Assembly (NCBI GenBank): GCA_948466345.1
Contig: CAOKAC010000005.1
Span: 134,406-198,405 of the forward strand
DNA from: an uncultured Clostridia bacterium
GTDB taxonomy: Bacteria > Bacillota > Clostridia > Oscillospirales > CAG-272
DNA: 64,000 nt
Direction of reading: 5' to 3'
The notes beneath the pieces were generated by a model. That model searched no databases and was not told the origin of the DNA. It worked only from the letters and a program-made list of their open reading frames with translations. This document shows positions 7,762 to 16,491 of the stretch, piece after piece; the stretch's first letter is position 1; the number at the start of each line of letters is the position of its first letter. The position numbers and the translations under genes were made by a program.

Positions 7762-8205
7762 ATGAAAAAAATAGCGATAGCGTGTGATCATGGCGGATAT
7801 CCGCTCAAAATAGCTGTAATGCAGTATTTGGAAAAAGAAGGATATACGTGCCTGGACTTTGGCTGTGATGGTCCCGAAAGCGTAGACTATCCAGACTATG
7901 GTGTGCCCGCGTGTGAGGCGGTTGCCGCAGGAACGTGTGACCGGGCTATTCTAATCTGCGGAACGGGAATTGGTATGAGTATGTGTGCCAATAAGGTACG
8001 AGGGATTCGTGCGGCATGCTGTTCCGATACCTTCAGTGTGCGGATGACGCGGTTGCATAACGATGCAAATGTGTTATGCTTTGGCGCACGGGTAGTAGGA
8101 GAAGGGTTGGCGCTGGACATGGTGGAACTGTTTTTAAAAACGGAATTTATGGGCGGATATCACTGCGGCCGGATCGAGAAAGTCATGAAAATCGAAAATC
8201 GGTAA
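7762..8205 (+). CDS. rpiB: Ribose 5-phosphate isomerase B
   Basis: The 147-residue protein begins KIAIACDHGGYPLK and contains the CGTGIGMSMCANKVRGIRAA anion-hole region and RLHNDANVLCFGARVVG, all diagnostic of RpiB, which interconverts ribose 5-phosphate and ribulose 5-phosphate (some relatives act on allose 6-phosphate). The catalytic cysteine is in ILICGTG. It is the last gene of the fhs-tsaE-tsaB-rpiB unit and is followed by a terminator. Confidence 0.95.
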   Translation: MKKIAIACDHGGYPLKIAVMQYLEKEGYTCLDFGCDGPESVDYPDYGVPACEAVAAGTCDRAILICGTGIGMSMCANKVRGIRAACCSDTFSVRMTRLHNDANVLCFGARVVGEGLALDMVELFLKTEFMGGYHCGRIEKVMKIENR

Positions 8206-8262
8206 GTCATTCGATACATTTGATACAGGGATAATCCTGCAATCCTATTGTATTGATTTTTT

Positions 8263-8290
8263 AAAACACCAGTTTTACTGGTGTTTTTTT
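8263..8290 (+). terminator. Terminator of the fhs-rpiB operon
   Basis: Stem AACACCAGT/ACTGGTGTT with a short TT loop and a run of seven T residues. Confidence 0.9.
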
Positions 8291-8396
8291 CTTTCTATTC
8301 TGCATATGTATTTTACAGCGTTTTTGTTCTGGTTTAAAGTCGGGAAATGTGATATAAATATGATGTTTCTAGTTGTTTTGAAAGAGGTGTGTAATT

Positions 8397-8720
8397 ATGA
8401 TACAGAAAATTAGAAGCGGAAGACAGAAAAATGATGCGGCGGCATCGATATCTGTTCCCAGTACAAGTGATGCGATAAAGCCAAGGAAGAAAAGCCACGC
8501 TGCAGACGCTGCAGCCATTATTTGTGCGGCATTATGCGCGCTTTCTCTCTGTGTATTTGCAGGGAGAGGAGATGCTTCATCTGCGGATGCGGTGTATCAG
8601 GCGGTAGGCAGCAAAAATCTTGGAGCGGTTACCTATACTCCGCCGGAGCAGCCGCAGGAGTGGAGCTTTTGGGAATACTTTGCGGATGTAATGGCCGGTG
8701 TATTCGGCTATAATAGCTGA
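8397..8720 (+). CDS. Short single-pass membrane protein preceding SpoIVFB-like protease
   Basis: This encodes 107 residues: a basic cytoplasmic N-terminus (about 45 residues), one membrane helix (AAIICAALCALSLCVFA) and a roughly 50-residue outer segment rich in aromatics near the end (WSFWEYFADVMAGVFGY). There is no recognisable catalytic domain. It lies two bases upstream of a site-2 protease gene, the position held by spoIVFA in Bacillus, so it may be a reduced regulator of that protease; SpoIVFA itself is longer and has a LytM-like domain that is missing here. The role is inferred from context only. Confidence 0.5.
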   Translation: MIQKIRSGRQKNDAAASISVPSTSDAIKPRKKSHAADAAAIICAALCALSLCVFAGRGDASSADAVYQAVGSKNLGAVTYTPPEQPQEWSFWEYFADVMAGVFGYNS

Positions 8721-8722
8721 AT

Positions 8723-9274
8723 ATGGCGGGAGTTCTTTTTTTTGCTGCCGCTCTTTTCATGTGTCCTTCCCCAGTGCTGCTTTTTTGGGCGGTTTTGCTG
8801 CACGAGGGCGGCCATCTGCTTTGTGCATCCTTTTTGCATTGGAGCCGACCGGCTGTACATTTGGGTCCGGCCGGTATAGCTCTGCGTTATGCGGGTGTAC
8901 ACCCTCCCTGGCAGGAACTACTTGTTTGTATGGCAGGCCCTGCCGTCAATTTTGCAGCGGCGTTTTTTTGTCAATGGAGCAGTATTGCTGCGACAGAGGG
9001 ATCCGGGCGTCTTTTTCTTTTTTATTGCATAGGGCTTGGAACTGTAAATCTTTTGCCAATTCAGGGACTGGACGGCGGTGGGGTTCTGAACGGATTATGT
9101 GATCTGCTGTTTATGCCGGACCGGGCATACCGAATTTGCCGGATAGGATCGCTCCTGTCCGTTTTGCTTTTATGGATGGTCAATTTGTATATCCAAATGA
9201 AAATCGGATTTAATTTGTCGCTTTTTGCCGTTTCGTTGTATTTGACAGTCACCGTTTTACCGGACAGTGCATAA
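8723..9274 (+). CDS. Site-2 metalloprotease (M50), SpoIVFB-like
   Basis: The 183-residue polytopic protein carries HEGGH (HExxH zinc motif) near residue 28 in the first helices and NLLPIQGLDGGG near residue 110, the NPDG-type motif that supplies the third zinc ligand. Short M50 proteases of this form in spore-formers include SpoIVFB, which cleaves pro-sigma-K inside the mother cell. SpoIVFB usually has a C-terminal CBS domain, absent here, so the clostridial substrate is uncertain. The gene is coupled to the preceding membrane protein and sits in a sporulation-flavoured region. Confidence 0.75.
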   Translation: MAGVLFFAAALFMCPSPVLLFWAVLLHEGGHLLCASFLHWSRPAVHLGPAGIALRYAGVHPPWQELLVCMAGPAVNFAAAFFCQWSSIAATEGSGRLFLFYCIGLGTVNLLPIQGLDGGGVLNGLCDLLFMPDRAYRICRIGSLLSVLLLWMVNLYIQMKIGFNLSLFAVSLYLTVTVLPDSA

Positions 9275-9325
9275 AATTTTACCATGGCAGTAGACTGCAC
9301 GAACTATGAAGGGGGATGAAAATAT

Positions 9326-9751
9326 ATGAATGATCAAAGCGGGGCCGGATGGCTTCAGGTAAAGGTAGTGGCTGCGAACGGGGCCTTTGGAATCGAAGAC
9401 GCGCAAGTGTTGATTTTCGGAGTAGACGAAACGGGAGAAGACAGCGGCGTGATATATTCTTTACGTACAGACCCGTCCGGTTTGGCTCCAAAAGTAAAAC
9501 TAAATGCGCCGCCGCGAGAGCGTTCGCTTACACCGACAGAGGACGGCGTTCCTTTCGCCACGTATCATGTAAAAGTATCTAAAGACGGATATAACAGCGC
9601 TGAAATCGCAAATGTCCCTGTTTTTGATGGAATTACATCTTTACAAAGTGTCAATCTTACTCCGGAAAACGAGTTTTCTGCCTTGTCGCCAGGATATCCA
9701 AAAGAATTTACGAAAATATATGATGTGCCGCCATCGGAGTTACAGCTATGA
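9326..9751 (+). CDS. Hypothetical protein with carboxypeptidase-regulatory-like (beta-sandwich) fold
   Basis: A 141-residue protein without a signal peptide. The segments GWLQVKVVAANGAFGIEDAQVLIFG, RTDPSGLAPKVKL and ATYHVKVSKDGYNSAEIANVPVFDG follow the pattern of carboxypeptidase-regulatory/CnaB-like beta domains (strand, 'T-D-x-x-G' turn, 'Y-x-V-x-V-x-x-x-G-Y'). A strong GGGGGAT ribosome site precedes ATG 9326. Its stop overlaps the start of the SpoIID-like gene (ATGA), so the two are co-translated and probably act together, perhaps at the forespore surface. Confidence 0.6.
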   Translation: MNDQSGAGWLQVKVVAANGAFGIEDAQVLIFGVDETGEDSGVIYSLRTDPSGLAPKVKLNAPPRERSLTPTEDGVPFATYHVKVSKDGYNSAEIANVPVFDGITSLQSVNLTPENEFSALSPGYPKEFTKIYDVPPSELQL

Positions 9752-11124
9752 TTACCCAAAGATTACCATTTATTCCAAACGAGATTACAGTACATTTGGG
9801 CCCGCCGGACTCCGCAGCTCCAAATGTTACGGTTCCTTTTGTGGATTACATAAAAAATGTAGCGTCTAGCGAGTTATATCCTACCTGGCCGGAAAATGCT
9901 TTGCGAGCCAATATTATTGCACAGGTCACTTTTGCGTTGAATCGTATTTATACAGGGTATTATCGTTCCAGAGGATATGATTTTGATATTACTAACTCTA
10001 CAGGCATAGATCAGGCATTTGTAGAAAACAGAGATGTGTTCGAAAACATCAGCAATTTAGTAGATCAGCTATTTAATGTATATATTAAACGCCAGGGAAG
10101 TGTTGAGCCTATTTATGCCCTGTATTGCGACGGAATACGAGTCCAGTGTGACGGCCTCAGTCAATGGGGAACAGTAGATCTTGCGGAACAAGGATATACC
10201 CCTTTTGAAATTTTGCAGTACTATTACGGGGACGACATCAACTTGAATTTCAATACACCTACCCAGGACATACAGGAAACCTTCCCCGGCCGGGTTCTCA
10301 GAATTGGATCCATCGGTAATGCGGTAAATGTTGTGGAGACATGGCTGAACCGCATTTCGAAAAATTATCCGGCTATTCCCAAAATAACGGAGCTGGGCGG
10401 GGTTTATACGGAACAGACCGCCGAAGCTGTACGTACGTTTCAGAGAATATTTTCTCTTCCTCAAACAGGGGAAATTGATGAAGCAACGTGGTATGCGCTG
10501 CAGCGCATCAATGCCGCTGTGAAACGCTTGTCGGATTTGGATTCGGAGGGGGTTTCTATTGAAGAGGTAACCGATTTGTTTCCAACCCAGATTGGGTTGG
10601 GGGCAACAGGGGAGGCTGTACGGCTTATACAGTATTATTTGAATTTTGTTGCGTATTACAACAATCGGGTTCCATCGGTAAATTTTAATGGAATCTATGA
10701 CAATCAGACAGAAAATGCCGTCAGGGCATTTCAGGCGGAATATGGGCTTCCTGTTACCGGTGTGGTAGATATTTATACCCTCAGCATGTTGTATGATATG
10801 TATCGTACCTTCCGAGACAGCATACCCATTGGATATTTTGAAGAAGGTCCTGCTCCATATCCCGGATTTCCTATCGGACTTGGAGAAACAGGGAATGAAG
10901 TACGATATTTGCAGGAATATCTCAATTTTATTTCCAACACATACACCCAGATTCCAAAGCTTACGGTGGATGGTATATTCGGACCAGCTACAGAGACAGC
11001 GGTATTGGCGTATCAGAATATATTTGGGTTGGATCCTACAGGTATTGCAGATATTGTAACATATACCTCCATTGTAAAGACGTTCCGCACCCTGCGGGAA
11101 GGACAACAGACAAGCGCCGGCTAG
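9748..11124 (+). CDS. SpoIID/LytB-like protein with three peptidoglycan-binding domains
   Basis: In this 458-residue protein, residues about 25-160 resemble the SpoIID/LytB lytic transglycosylase core: VPFVDYIKNVASSELYPTWPENALRANIIAQVTFALNR matches the SpoIID pattern of an invariant Glu followed by W-P-x-x-A-L-x-A-x. Three PG_binding_1 repeats follow (about 190-260, 280-350, 370-445), each containing 'G-x-x-G-x-x-V...L' and 'G-I/V-Y/F-x-x-x-T-x-x-A-V-x-x-F/Y-Q'. No signal peptide is visible, unusual for a peptidoglycan enzyme, which suggests mother-cell or spore-layer delivery. It overlaps the upstream gene by four bases. Confidence 0.7.
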   Translation: MITQRLPFIPNEITVHLGPPDSAAPNVTVPFVDYIKNVASSELYPTWPENALRANIIAQVTFALNRIYTGYYRSRGYDFDITNSTGIDQAFVENRDVFENISNLVDQLFNVYIKRQGSVEPIYALYCDGIRVQCDGLSQWGTVDLAEQGYTPFEILQYYYGDDINLNFNTPTQDIQETFPGRVLRIGSIGNAVNVVETWLNRISKNYPAIPKITELGGVYTEQTAEAVRTFQRIFSLPQTGEIDEATWYALQRINAAVKRLSDLDSEGVSIEEVTDLFPTQIGLGATGEAVRLIQYYLNFVAYYNNRVPSVNFNGIYDNQTENAVRAFQAEYGLPVTGVVDIYTLSMLYDMYRTFRDSIPIGYFEEGPAPYPGFPIGLGETGNEVRYLQEYLNFISNTYTQIPKLTVDGIFGPATETAVLAYQNIFGLDPTGIADIVTYTSIVKTFRTLREGQQTSAG

Positions 11125-11158
11125 GTAATAGCGGTGCATAAAGAAAGGCGATATAGAA

Positions 11159-11698
11159 ATGGCATATATTGATATAAATAATGACGAGGAACGTGTTCGT
11201 CAAATGCAGAATTACCTCAGAAAACTGTCCCGCTGGACAGGAGATCCAGCGCTATATGTAAGGGGAGACGGTGTATACGGGGCTAACACAAGAAACGCGG
11301 TGCAGCGTTTCCAGCAGACACAGGGTATTTTACCTACAGGAGAGGCAGATCGTGCTACTTGGGAGGCGCTTTGTGCAGCCCATGACAAACAAAAGGAATA
11401 CTATGAGGACAGCAGACCGATTCGTCCATTTCAAGGGAGATCAGGTTATCAGATGGAAATGGGAGAACGGAGCAATCTGGTGTGCATTTTGAAAATCATG
11501 CTTAACGAAATTAAATTGTTTTACGACTGCTATGCATATTTGCCTCTAAATCATAAGTATGATCAAGCAACTGCAGGTGCTGTTATGGAATTTCAGCGGG
11601 TGGTCGGGTTGGAGCCTACCGGAATTGTGGATAAGCGCACCTGGAACCGACTGGCCGAGGAATATGATTTGGCTGTGAAGGAAGGCGGCGCACAATAA
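11159..11698 (+). CDS. Peptidoglycan-binding protein with two PG_binding_1 domains
   Basis: This 179-residue protein has two peptidoglycan-binding repeats: RQMQNYLRKLSRW...GVYGANTRNAVQRFQQTQGILPTGEAD (residues about 12-70) and VCILKIMLNEIKLFYDCY...ATAGAVMEFQRVVGLEPTGIVD (about 105-170). There is no signal peptide and no catalytic domain. It lies 34 bases after the SpoIID-like gene with its own AAAGG ribosome site and ends at a terminator, so it closes this cluster. Similar repeats in the upstream gene point to common origin and shared wall or cortex binding. Confidence 0.7.
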   Translation: MAYIDINNDEERVRQMQNYLRKLSRWTGDPALYVRGDGVYGANTRNAVQRFQQTQGILPTGEADRATWEALCAAHDKQKEYYEDSRPIRPFQGRSGYQMEMGERSNLVCILKIMLNEIKLFYDCYAYLPLNHKYDQATAGAVMEFQRVVGLEPTGIVDKRTWNRLAEEYDLAVKEGGAQ

Positions 11699-11702
11699 AG
11701 CA

Positions 11703-11726
11703 GGGCGCATTCGCGCCCTCTTTTTT
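11703..11726 (+). terminator. Terminator of the PG-binding cluster
   Basis: Stem GGGCGC/GCGCCC with ATTC loop followed by TCTTTTTT. Confidence 0.9.
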
Positions 11727-11746
11727 GATTATCCTTTTTCGAAATC

Positions 11747-11775
11747 TTGCTTTTTTATATACGGTTTGCTATAAT
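11747..11775 (+). promoter_or_regulatory. Promoter of aspS
   Basis: TTGCTT (11747-11752) and TATAAT (11770-11775) spaced by 17 bases, with the TG of an extended -10 just upstream. Confidence 0.75.
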
Positions 11776-11819
11776 GTTACATTATAGATATGTTAGCAAT
11801 TTCGGAAAGGGATTATATT

Positions 11820-13610
11820 ATGGAAACATTTGAAAAAAACGATAAGCGAACGCATTACTGCGGTACCCTGTCCGCTGCAAACGCAGGTGAACATGTCTGC
11901 GTACTAGGGTGGTGTCAACGCCAGCGAGACCTGGGCGGACTGATTTTTATCGATCTGCGGGACCGAACAGGAATCGTGCAGCTTGCCTTTGATGAAAATA
12001 CAGATAAAGCCGTTTTTGACAAAGCATTTTCTGCGCGTTCGGAATTTGTGCTGTGTGCAAAGGGTGTTGTCCGGCCCAGAGGAGAGGGAGCTGTCAACGA
12101 TCAGCTTGCTACCGGACAAATTGAAATCGCGGTGGAAGACCTGAAAGTATTGTCTGATGCAAAAACGCCGCCTTTCCCAATTGTAGAAAATAGCACCACC
12201 AATAGCGAAACTCGCATGCTCTATCGCTTTTTGGACTTGCGTCGACCGGATATGCAGTATAATATCATGGCCCGCAGCAGGATCAGCGGAATTGCTCGGC
12301 AATATTTCGCAGAAAACGGTTTTATAGATATCGAAACGCCAACTCTAATAAAGCCGACGCCGGAAGGCGCAAGAGACTATCTGGTACCTTCCAGGGTGCA
12401 TCCCGGATGTTTTTACGCACTGCCTCAATCCCCGCAGCTGTATAAGCAAATGCTGATGTACGCTGGCTTTGATCGATATTTTCAAATTGCTCGCTGTTAC
12501 CGGGATGAGGACCTCCGGGCAGATCGGCAGCCGGAGTTTACTCAAATAGACTTGGAAATGTCCTTTGCAGATGAAGAGGATATCATTCGGTTAAATGAAG
12601 GCTTTTTAAAACGTGTGTTTCAGGACTTTATGCAGCTTCCGCTAACAACGCCTTTTCCTAGAATCACTTATGCTGAGGCGATGCGCCGCTTTGGAAGTGA
12701 TAAGCCGGACACCCGGTTTGGCATGGAACTATGTGATTTGTCCCATGTAGTAAAGAACTGCGGATTTTCGGTTTTTGCCGAATGTATAAAAAACGGCGGA
12801 AGTGTGCGTGGCATCAATGTGCCCGGCGGAGCGTCCATGTCCAGAAAAGAAATAGATTCTTTGACAGAATTTGTAAAAACTTATGGTGCGAAGGGACTTG
12901 CCTGGTATAAGAATGCCGCAATGCCGTCGTCTTCTTTTGCAAAATTTTTGAGCGACGAAGAAACAAAATCGATTTTGCGTACGATCGGTGCAGGTGAGGG
13001 AGATTTGGTGTTGATCGTAGCTGCAAGGGATAAAGTGGTATTTGATTCTTTAGGCGCACTTCGATGTGAAATTGCTAAGCGTCTCGGTATGATTGAAAAA
13101 GGCCGTTACGACTTTCTTTGGGTTACGGAATTTCCATTATTTGAATATGATGAAGAAGACGGCAGATACTACTCCAAACACCATCCTTTTACTATGCCTA
13201 TGGAAGAAGATATGGAAAAGCTTATATCTGATCCAGGCGCTGTTCGTTCCCGTGCGTATGATATAGTGCTTAACGGTACGGAACTAGGCGGCGGCTCTGT
13301 CCGTGTACATACTGTGGAGCGGCAGAAGCAGATGTTTGCAGCGCTTGGCATTTCTGAAAGGGAGGCTGAGGAAAAGTTTGGATTTCTTCTTCGTGCTCTC
13401 CATTACGGTATTCCGCCCCATCTGGGACTTGCTTTTGGATTGGATCGCTTGGTGGCGCTGCTTCTCGGCACCGAGGATATCCGTGAAGTAATTGCATTTC
13501 CAAAGGTGCAAAATGCATCGGAACCGATGTCTGGATGTCCAAGTGCGCCGGATGATACAGCGCTGGAGGAGCTTTCTTTGCAGATTTGTGCTGAAGTGGA
13601 AGAAATATGA
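11820..13610 (+). CDS. aspS: Aspartyl-tRNA synthetase
   Basis: This is a 596-residue class II synthetase of the bacterial type: OB-fold anticodon domain (residues about 15-130), motif 2 region YRDEDLRADRQPEFTQIDLEMSF, a GAD insertion (about 300-410), and motif 3 HLGLAFGLDRLVALLLG near the C-terminus. It charges tRNA-Asp, and may also charge tRNA-Asn in organisms that use the GatCAB pathway; which of these applies cannot be settled here. ATG 11820 is preceded by GGAAAGGG; an in-frame ATG 11790 lacks a ribosome site and is too near the promoter. Confidence 0.97.
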   Translation: METFEKNDKRTHYCGTLSAANAGEHVCVLGWCQRQRDLGGLIFIDLRDRTGIVQLAFDENTDKAVFDKAFSARSEFVLCAKGVVRPRGEGAVNDQLATGQIEIAVEDLKVLSDAKTPPFPIVENSTTNSETRMLYRFLDLRRPDMQYNIMARSRISGIARQYFAENGFIDIETPTLIKPTPEGARDYLVPSRVHPGCFYALPQSPQLYKQMLMYAGFDRYFQIARCYRDEDLRADRQPEFTQIDLEMSFADEEDIIRLNEGFLKRVFQDFMQLPLTTPFPRITYAEAMRRFGSDKPDTRFGMELCDLSHVVKNCGFSVFAECIKNGGSVRGINVPGGASMSRKEIDSLTEFVKTYGAKGLAWYKNAAMPSSSFAKFLSDEETKSILRTIGAGEGDLVLIVAARDKVVFDSLGALRCEIAKRLGMIEKGRYDFLWVTEFPLFEYDEEDGRYYSKHHPFTMPMEEDMEKLISDPGAVRSRAYDIVLNGTELGGGSVRVHTVERQKQMFAALGISEREAEEKFGFLLRALHYGIPPHLGLAFGLDRLVALLLGTEDIREVIAFPKVQNASEPMSGCPSAPDDTALEELSLQICAEVEEI

Positions 13611-13622
13611 AATTACACGAAT

Positions 13623-13659
13623 AAAATGCAGGAAACTATTTCCTGCATTTTGCGTTTTT
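13623..13659 (+). terminator. Terminator of aspS
   Basis: Stem AAAATGCAGGAAA/TTTCCTGCATTTT followed by GCGTTTTT. Confidence 0.85.
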
Positions 13660-13702
13660 ATGAATGTAATGAAAAAAACTTCAAAAAAAGCACCAAAATA
13701 TA

Positions 13703-13739
13703 TTGAATTTTTTGACTGGCCATGGTATAATTCTACCAT
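13703..13739 (+). promoter_or_regulatory. Promoter with palindrome upstream of the CBM9/dockerin gene
   Basis: TTGAAT (13703-13708) and TATAAT (13726-13731) are spaced by 17 bases. The -10 box lies inside an inverted repeat ATGGTA-TAATTC-TACCAT (13722-13739), placed as a repressor site would be. A strong AGGAGG ribosome site follows at 13780-13785. Confidence 0.55.
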
Positions 13740-13793
13740 ACAGGAACAGTTATTCAATTTTGTTGTTCCGATTATTATTAGGAGGATTAGAAA

Positions 13794-16442
13794 ATGAGAA
13801 GATCTTTATCTCTCGTTTTAGTAGCGGCAATGCTACTGTCTATGGTGATTTTCACTGTTCCCAGTGCGTCTGCGGCTGCACAGAAGCCTAAGCTTGACTG
13901 GGGTAATGCTTATGCCACAGCGTATCGCTTCGGCGGAGAAGTATATTATCATGAAGTTACCGGTGACAACGATTATGCAAACGCTAAACCGTCTAGCGAG
14001 GGTGAGCTTGTGAACTTCAGAGTTCATCCTACAACGGATGATGTAATTAAATTGGACGGTAAAATCGAAGAAGGAGAATGGGGTAAACCTGCTCTTTCCA
14101 TCAGTTCTGAATATGCTTCCCATTTCAGTGGTAAGAACGGTCAGAAAAATGTGGATATTGATTCTCCTTCCAAGGAAAATACATATTTTCAGACAAACTT
14201 TAAGCATGCTCAATTTAAAGACCTTACGTTTGATCCCCTGCAGTTTGACGCGTACTTCTTGTGGGATGACGACTATTTCTACATGGCTGTAGACGTACTA
14301 GACTTGGACGGTCATCATAACGTGAAGGATTCAGCAAAGCAGGAAGGCGCATGGAACGGCGATGCTATTCAGTTCAGACTGGATCCGGACGGACCGAACT
14401 CCGTCAAGGATGGTGAAGGCTATGACGGAAAAATTAATCCCTATCCATGGAAGCGTATGAAGTATGCTTGGCAGGATACTTATTCTGAATTTCCGAACTT
14501 TATCGTCTCTCTTACGCAAGATATAAAAACGCAGAAAGTATTTGTAGAACGCTGGGATGCTGCTAAACGGTACAATGTTGTGGAAGTTCCCCCTGCAAAA
14601 CCTGGCGACGAGGTAACTTATACAGGTTCTGAGTCGGATGTTTCACAAGGTGTAGGTGAGTTTGGGTGGGGTCCTGTATATGCTGCTGTAACAACAGTAA
14701 TGGATCCTGATTATGGAGCAGGACTTTACTTCCGTTCCTACACACAGTATGAAATAGCTATTCCGTGGGAATACATGGACAGTGCCAAGGAAATTATAGA
14801 GTCCGGAGAATATTTTGAGCCGGAAGTCGGTATGCAGCTTGGCATGTCTTTGGCGTTGATGAACGGACAGTTTGGCGTTGGCGGGGACTATGACTCTGAC
14901 TTGGAATGGGGTAATGGTGTAACCAGAGACGCAAGCTACCATCATTACGAAGTTGCTGGCGGTTCCAACTGCTTGGTATTGGACGGTACAGATTTCAGAG
15001 AAGCAGACATCTGCACCCATGAAACATTTGCTGATCCTACCTGCGAAAATGGATACAAGTGTACAAACTGCGGATATGAAAAGGGCCACAGTCTTGGCCA
15101 TGTATATGAATACTCTGAAGCTTCTCTTCCTACGGCCGACGCTGTAGGCGGTATGACAGGTACTTGTACAAGACCTGGTTGCGGATATATTGTTAAGAAG
15201 TTTATTCCGAAAACAGAATATGAAAAGGTTGGATCCTTTACTGAAGATCAAACGAATTTGAAAGCGTTGCCAGATTACTTTGACGTTTCTGATACAGAAG
15301 AAGAAGAAACTGGCTGGAACAAATTGTGGGCATATTCAGATGGCTCGTTCTACAAAGATAACAACGGACAAACAAGAGGTTCCTACGAAATTTGGAATGG
15401 TCAGGCTGTGGCCAATTTGACACAGCTAAACTTTACAGGTACGGCATTCTGGGAAGATGATGCGGATGACTTGCTGTCCTGGAGCTATTCCATAGATGTA
15501 AATATGCAGGATTACAGCTTCCCGAAAGAGGGCGGCGGTAAAGATGACAATGCCAACAACATGGGAGGTGAAAGCGGATATACTTCTGGTATCTACATGT
15601 GTTATGGCGGAAATGAAAAGAACGGTTATTATGGCGGCCTTTGCTATATTCCTGACGAAGATCAGTACTACTTTGCAATCTTCCGTGGAAACCGTACGGA
15701 GTCTACAAAGGTTCATACCACCGAACAGATGGAAAAATGGGCAATTGCCTATAATAAAGTAGACAAAGCTACTGCTGCAGAGCTTATTTCCTTTAATGAA
15801 TGGCATACCCTGAAAGTTGTTTATGATGACATCACCCAGTCCTCTTTCGTATTCTGGGATGGTGAACTCATGGTATCTGCATTTACTGAACTTAGAAAGC
15901 ATGTTAGAAACGATAATAAGGGCGCTCCGGTTATGAGAACATTCGACGTACAGTTCTATGCAAAGAACATTGAAATTGAACGTCTGCGGAGTGAAGCTCC
16001 TATTCCTGACTGGAATAACAAGCCTGAAGAACCCGGACCTGGTGGAGATTACACAGTAACTATTAATGGTGAAGAGAAAAATTATTCTGCTGGGGATCAG
16101 GTAGCTATCAAAGCAGACGCATTCTATGTAAAAGATAAGCTGGGTTATCGTTTTGCAGCTTGGAGCGGCGATGTAGACGCAATTGCTGATGCAACGCAAA
16201 ATGAAACTACTTTTACAATGCCTGCAAAGAACATTACAATCACTGCGGATTATATTCTGATTGGTGATACGAACGGCGATGGAGTGCTTGCTCCCGCAGA
16301 CGCTCTTCTTGTTGCCAGAATGGCAGCAGGAAATATGCCGATGGCGTCTACCGGCGATATTAACGGCGATGGCGATGTAACTTCTGCGGATGTTATTCTC
16401 ATGAAACGGTATCTAGTAGATAGTTATATTCCTACAAAATAA
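13794..16442 (+). CDS. Secreted CBM9-like protein with C-terminal type I dockerin
   Basis: This 882-residue protein has a signal peptide (cleavage near VPSASA-A). Residues about 75-400 resemble a family-9 carbohydrate-binding/DOMON-type domain (IKLDGKIEEGEWGKP, FDAYFLWDDDYFYMAVDVLD, GDAIQFRLDP). A cysteine-rich 'PTC..CxxCG' segment spans about 405-480, a beta-rich domain of unknown class about 490-745, and a bacterial-repeat domain (RFAAWSGD...TFTMPAKNITITADY) about 750-820. Residues 823-880 are a two-repeat dockerin: GDTNGDGVLAPADALLVARM and GDINGDGDVTSADVILMKRYL, with the Ca-loop aspartates and asparagines intact. It is probably incorporated into a cohesin-bearing complex; no glycosidase active site is recognised. 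Confidence 0.8.
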   Translation: MRRSLSLVLVAAMLLSMVIFTVPSASAAAQKPKLDWGNAYATAYRFGGEVYYHEVTGDNDYANAKPSSEGELVNFRVHPTTDDVIKLDGKIEEGEWGKPALSISSEYASHFSGKNGQKNVDIDSPSKENTYFQTNFKHAQFKDLTFDPLQFDAYFLWDDDYFYMAVDVLDLDGHHNVKDSAKQEGAWNGDAIQFRLDPDGPNSVKDGEGYDGKINPYPWKRMKYAWQDTYSEFPNFIVSLTQDIKTQKVFVERWDAAKRYNVVEVPPAKPGDEVTYTGSESDVSQGVGEFGWGPVYAAVTTVMDPDYGAGLYFRSYTQYEIAIPWEYMDSAKEIIESGEYFEPEVGMQLGMSLALMNGQFGVGGDYDSDLEWGNGVTRDASYHHYEVAGGSNCLVLDGTDFREADICTHETFADPTCENGYKCTNCGYEKGHSLGHVYEYSEASLPTADAVGGMTGTCTRPGCGYIVKKFIPKTEYEKVGSFTEDQTNLKALPDYFDVSDTEEEETGWNKLWAYSDGSFYKDNNGQTRGSYEIWNGQAVANLTQLNFTGTAFWEDDADDLLSWSYSIDVNMQDYSFPKEGGGKDDNANNMGGESGYTSGIYMCYGGNEKNGYYGGLCYIPDEDQYYFAIFRGNRTESTKVHTTEQMEKWAIAYNKVDKATAAELISFNEWHTLKVVYDDITQSSFVFWDGELMVSAFTELRKHVRNDNKGAPVMRTFDVQFYAKNIEIERLRSEAPIPDWNNKPEEPGPGGDYTVTINGEEKNYSAGDQVAIKADAFYVKDKLGYRFAAWSGDVDAIADATQNETTFTMPAKNITITADYILIGDTNGDGVLAPADALLVARMAAGNMPMASTGDINGDGDVTSADVILMKRYLVDSYIPTK

Positions 16443-16455
16443 GTTTTATAAACTA

Positions 16456-16489
16456 AAAAAGTTCCCACAGATTTCTGTGGGAACTTTTT
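16456..16489. terminator. Bidirectional terminator between the dockerin gene and spoVAE
   Basis: Perfect stem AAAAAGTTCCCACAGA/TCTGTGGGAACTTTTT with a T run on either strand; it serves the converging genes. Confidence 0.85.
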
Positions 16490-16491
16490 GA

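Noticed and set aside
10069..11139. A 356-codon minus-strand frame opposite the SpoIID-like gene
   Set aside because: No ribosome site and no family resemblance, whereas the plus strand has clear peptidoglycan-binding repeats.
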